Source of the DNA: Zygnema cylindricum
Taxonomy: Eukaryota > Streptophyta > Zygnematophyceae > Zygnematales > Zygnemataceae
Assembly: GCA_037447655.1 (NCBI GenBank)
Contig: JBBHKE010001595.1
Coordinates: 124,001-188,000 of the forward strand
DNA length: 64,000 bases
Direction: 5' to 3'
Part shown: in pieces, positions 60,604 to 64,000 of the stretch
Numbering within the stretch: position 1 is the stretch's first letter
Layout of the letters: every line of letters starts with the position of its first letter
Notes under the pieces: model-generated
The model's database searches: none
What the model was told of the DNA's origin: nothing
Seen by the model: only the letters and a program-made list of their open reading frames with translations
Made by a program: the position numbers and the translations under genes

Positions 60604-61527
60604 ACTATTGCTGTCCAAGATGGCAAACTGATAGTTTGAATGCACCCCTGTGCAGCTTGGACTCCCCTGAGTCCGGAGCAAAAAGAATCATTGAAAACGG
60701 CCAACCAGCCGACAAGTTATGAGCTGGCAAAAATGCCAATTTCATACAAAGCTCTTTAAGAGAGAGGTGTCTATCTACCGAATTTCCTAAGTCCTAAACC
60801 CCTCTCACAACCCCTATCTACTGAAGTACAAACCAATCACACAACTGTAAAGTACAAAAAGGTACTACGGCCGATGTACTTCTTGTACGACCTGTGTACG
60901 ACAAGGCCACTAAATGGACGGGTGTCACCATTCCACTCGTCCGTATGCTCCCCGGAATTCTTGTGACCAAATGTTATCCCTCCACGTGGCGCCATGTCAT
61001 GCCACGTCCATAAACGCCAAAAGTGACCATTTCGCGATCTCGGCAGTGATAGACGTCGTCGGATTAAATTTGACATTAAATGTCGGTCGTCGAAACAAAT
61101 GTCCGATTCATTTGTTTCGTGCGAAATGATGTCTACACTGAAACTTTGACTAGTTCTATGTTCCTTTGTTCATATTTTAGTTAATCGGTTTATCATGTAC
61201 ATGTTTAAATATATATCACACCCCATGTAATCTAACGGACTTCTACGACAGACTGGATAGAGCTCACAGCTACGCCATACTCTACTGGTCGGAGGTTCGA
61301 GTCTTGCCGGACTCAACCTTTTGTTGAGAGTGACATAAGTCACTATTTAGTCGTGCCTCCTGAACTAAAGCATCTATGGCTCAACTACCCTCTCTATCCT
61401 TCAGTGACTACAACAAGTATGGTGGCCAAAGAGAGGAGGTGGAGGCAGGCTGTCCGCCCTTTTCTTTTCTTATTTTACTGATCTATTTAGACCTAAAAAA
61501 TACCCTATAAATCTAGTAATTTCAACA
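60604..61527 (-). mobile_element. Element B 5' LTR, 3'-truncated
   Basis: Begins TGTTGAAATTACTAG at 61527 and shows all modules: GCCATGG variant, tRNA-like block at 61,245-61,307, GAAACAAATG palindrome, CCACGTGGCGCC (60,982), GTAC cluster and ACCAATCA. It stops about 80 bp short of the expected end, fused to the protease region by the same deletion that removed gag. Confidence 0.8.
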
Positions 61528-61820
61528 CGATAGACTGTAGGTACGAGCATCAAATCTTGGGTCTGTCAACTATGCATTTAGTAAACCTACCATTATCTAC
61601 TCATGTCTCCTTGGAGAGCTTAGGCAGCCATGGCTCTAACTCCCTCTGTAGCCTTCAGTGACTACAACAAGTGTGGGGGCTTGGAGAAGGGAGTCACTCC
61701 CTCTCTAGCCTTCACTGACTACAACAAGTGTGGGGGCTTGGAGAAGGGAGTCAGTGGCAGACTGCCTCTACTCGTTTTCCTATCCGAAATAAAGACCTAG
61801 AAAATACTCAAATACCAACA
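61528..61820 (-). mobile_element. E-type LTR fragment with 57-bp internal duplication
   Basis: Matches the start third of the E LTR (34,040-34,269). It ends AAATACCAACA and is cut on the left by the B LTR. A 57-bp unit (61,639-61,695 and 61,696-61,752) that includes the conserved TGACTACAACAAGTG motif is tandemly duplicated. Confidence 0.7.
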
Positions 61821-61932
61821 TACAAAACTCGCGGCAATCGATGATGTATACAAAATAGCGATTATCGTAAACGCCTGGTTTTTGTGACATTGTAGATGTT
61901 TATTGTTTGTAACATTTTGACGTCATGCTTAC

Positions 61933-62833
61933 TATTGCAAAGAAGTAATTAATATTCACTTCTTAATTTATACTCTAGAGAGACGGGAGAGAGAGAGAGA
62001 GAGTCACCATGGCTGCCCCCATAGTCAGAAGATACAGGCAGACACAGAGATAGATTGATAGATGACTAAAATGTTACCCTAGACCGGATTTGAACCTAAG
62101 TCTGCGAAGTACCACTTAGACGTACGCCTTATACGTTAAGGAGTTGACAAAACAAACACGTATGTGGTTTGATATTTGATTAAAGAGTCGCGCGACGTCA
62201 CTTTCACTTAAACAGATCAAATTAGCGAAAAGGCACATATAGACAACAACGCTCGCAAACTCGAATCTAGCCGTGTAAAATATATGATCAAACGAACGTC
62301 GTCGCCGCCGCCAAACCCGAGTGAATCTTTGGCGGCTTTCGGACATAGCGACGCAATGTGCCACGTGGCGCCACATCATTGGACACCAGAAAAAAATGGG
62401 AGGAGGAACTATGGCTCCCAAACTGACAAGTGTCAACCAGAAGGCCATGTTGTACAATGGCCGTACAACAAGTACAATCGGACACTATACCTTTTTGTAC
62501 TGTACACTCTTTTGATTGGTCTAGGGTATAGTAGTAGGTAGCCGTGAGTAGGAGTTTAGGGACTTAGCGTGTTTGAGGCGCCTCTCTCTATGTGACCTTT
62601 TGTATTTATAGGCCATCATTGGCTAGCCATGACTAAATGCTCAGAGAGCAAATTCAGTGATTCTTTTTGCGTTTAACTCATGGGAGTCTTTATCTCTTAG
62701 TGGTGAGGGTGGTCAGAATATTTGTTCGCGTGGGTTGCACTTATTCAGTGGGAAAGTGGAAGGGGCAAATATTATCTTAGAGGCTTAACATAGGCTGCTC
62801 GTTGTGTAGGTTAATGGAGACCACAGAATTTCA
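61933..62833 (+). mobile_element. F-type solo LTR with perfect 5-bp duplication CTTAC
   Basis: 901 bp flanked by CTTAC on both sides (61928-61932, 62834-62838). It starts TATTGCAAAG (mutated TG) and ends GAATTTCA. Modules: (GA)n and CCATGGCTG (62,008), antisense tRNA-like block (62,079-62,148, B box GGTTCAAATCC), GTGCCACGTGGCGCC (62,358), GTAC cluster (62,444-62,505), GATTGG. A solo LTR arises by recombination between the two LTRs of a full element. Confidence 0.85.
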
Positions 62834-62838
62834 CTTAC

Positions 62839-63383
62839 TTATGATGGCGTCGACGTCAGTAATTCTAAAACTTTGCGCCATGGTTTCGTGATTTTTTTTT
62901 GTCTTTTCTCACTTTTCTTGCCATCAAAAAACGCCTAAAGATAGTTAGAAGTTGTCTTTTATAGAGAAATTTATTTTGATACCCTTGTCGTGTTTCATTC
63001 AAAAAATTGTGACATAAACGCGGAAGTGGGAGAGGGAGAGAGAGAGAGAGAGGAACCTTCATGGACTTCACTTTTGTGAAATAGCATCGGTTGGTTGAGA
63101 CCCCTCCACAACCTTTACACGTAAATAAGTACGTACAGGTTAGAAACGGACAGTGGACTTCTTTTTTGGTACTCCGTGTACTTCAAAAAAGTTATTGAAA
63201 GCGTGTGACGCGTGCCACAACGCTTTCTTATTCGCATATAGCTTGATACTTTAACTAAAATCACCTCGTCTTAATATAATTTTGAAGATGAATTGGATGA
63301 CGCAAAAGTGGGTCAAAACACACAAAACAACAAATTATCGTATATTTAAAGTTTTAAGGTGACGCAAATTGTACTTTGGTATT
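62839..63383. other. Sequence between two opposite F LTRs
   Basis: Host or older repeat sequence. A GA microsatellite lies at 63,028-63,052. No ORF, tRNA or domain is recognised. It could hold a host gene exon, but I cannot support one. Confidence 0.4.
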
Positions 63384-64000
63384 TGAAATTCTGTGGTCTC
63401 CATTGACCCACAAAATGAGAAGCCTATGTAAAGCCTCTAGGATAATATTTGCCCCTTCCACTTTCCCACTGAATAAATGCCACCCAGGCACACAAATATT
63501 CTGACCACCGTCACCCTTGTGAGGATAAGACTCCTTTGAGTCAAACGCACAAAAAATCATTGAATTTGCTCCCTTGAGCAATAAGTTATGGTTGGTAAAA
63601 GATGACCTTTATAGTTACAAGCTCTCTTAGAGAGAGGTACCTAAATATCATTAAGTCTTGGTCTTCCAACTCACAACTACCTACTACTAAACCCTAATCC
63701 AATAGGAACACTATATAGTACAAGAAGGTACAATGGGCGATGTACTTATTGTACATCCATTGTACGACATGGTCTACAAGGTGACAACTGTCAAATCGGG
63801 AGCCATGGTTCCTCCTTCCAACATATCCGGTATCAAATAATGCGGCGCCACGTGGCATCGCGTGACGCAATCTCCGAATGCTGCCAAAATCTCACTTCGG
63901 GGGGCGGCTACAATGCTGATCGTCTGATCAAAATATATTTTACACGGTTCAGATTCGCGTACGTGCATGAATTTTTCATCTTCGTTAGTTTGGTGTTAAT
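63384..64000 (-). mobile_element. F-type LTR, opposite orientation, cut by the window edge
   Basis: Starts TGAAATTCTGTGGTC, the inverse of the F LTR end, and runs through the U5 part, CCAAT, GTAC cluster (63,717-63,770) and GGCGCCACGTGGC (63,841). Whether it is solo or part of an element lies beyond the edge. The flank before it shows no primer site, so it is not the 5' LTR of an element lying within this window. Confidence 0.8.

Overview
The window is nuclear DNA from a multicellular-type eukaryote: AT-rich, intron-bearing, and dominated by nested transposable elements. A plant or green-algal host is my best guess. The primer-binding sites of the retrotransposons match the anticodon arm of initiator tRNA-Met with a GUGGG/CCCAC stem, as in plants, not the CUGGG stem of animals. 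Their LTR promoters carry G-box and GTAC motifs. The species cannot be named from the sequence.

Left part (1-18,300) is gene-bearing. I infer spliced genes from phase-compatible GT-AG exons: an unidentified minus-strand gene at the left edge (1-1,014); a very small two-exon candidate (2,935-3,588); a convincing three-exon homologue of the complex III assembly factor UQCC5/SMIM4 on the minus strand (9,848-11,427); divergent from it, an RGG-rich protein with an ALYREF/CHTOP-like C-terminus (11,988-14,236 or beyond); and the acidic last two exons of another gene (16,005-16,664). Between them lie microsatellites, a copia relic (7,640-8,240), a non-LTR reverse-transcriptase relic (17,720-18,250) and nested DNA transposons (3,854-6,115).

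Middle part (18,300-22,100) is a stack of non-autonomous DNA transposons. A 985-bp foldback element with a 9-bp target duplication sits inside a small element with an 8-bp duplication, which sits inside a third TIR element. A second copy of the same host elements at 4,689-6,115 supplies the empty site.

Right part (22,400-61,800) is a Russian doll of Ty1/copia retrotransposons, named here by LTR family. Element C (+) starts at 22,409 and is cut by a B-type solo LTR (which holds the whole element A1), by a chimeric E solo LTR and by another B-type LTR fragment that abuts A2. Element A2 (35,794-42,243) is almost intact, with one 1,452-codon gag-pol frame broken by two TAG codons. A tandem B element (-) shares one LTR between two units, and contains element D (-), which contains A3 (+). 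Family F contributes a solo LTR with perfect 5-bp duplication (61,933-62,833) and an opposite-facing LTR at the right edge.

The LTR families, although diverged in sequence, share one architecture: a pyrimidine tract and YAG followed by a GA tract and GCCATGGCT; an antisense tRNA-like module with A/B boxes; an inverted GAAACAAAT palindrome; a CACGTG G-box; a cluster of GTAC motifs; an ATTGG (inverted CCAAT); and a gag frame that starts inside the LTR and is translated through the primer-binding site. This conserved LTR cassette is the most novel-looking signal of the window.
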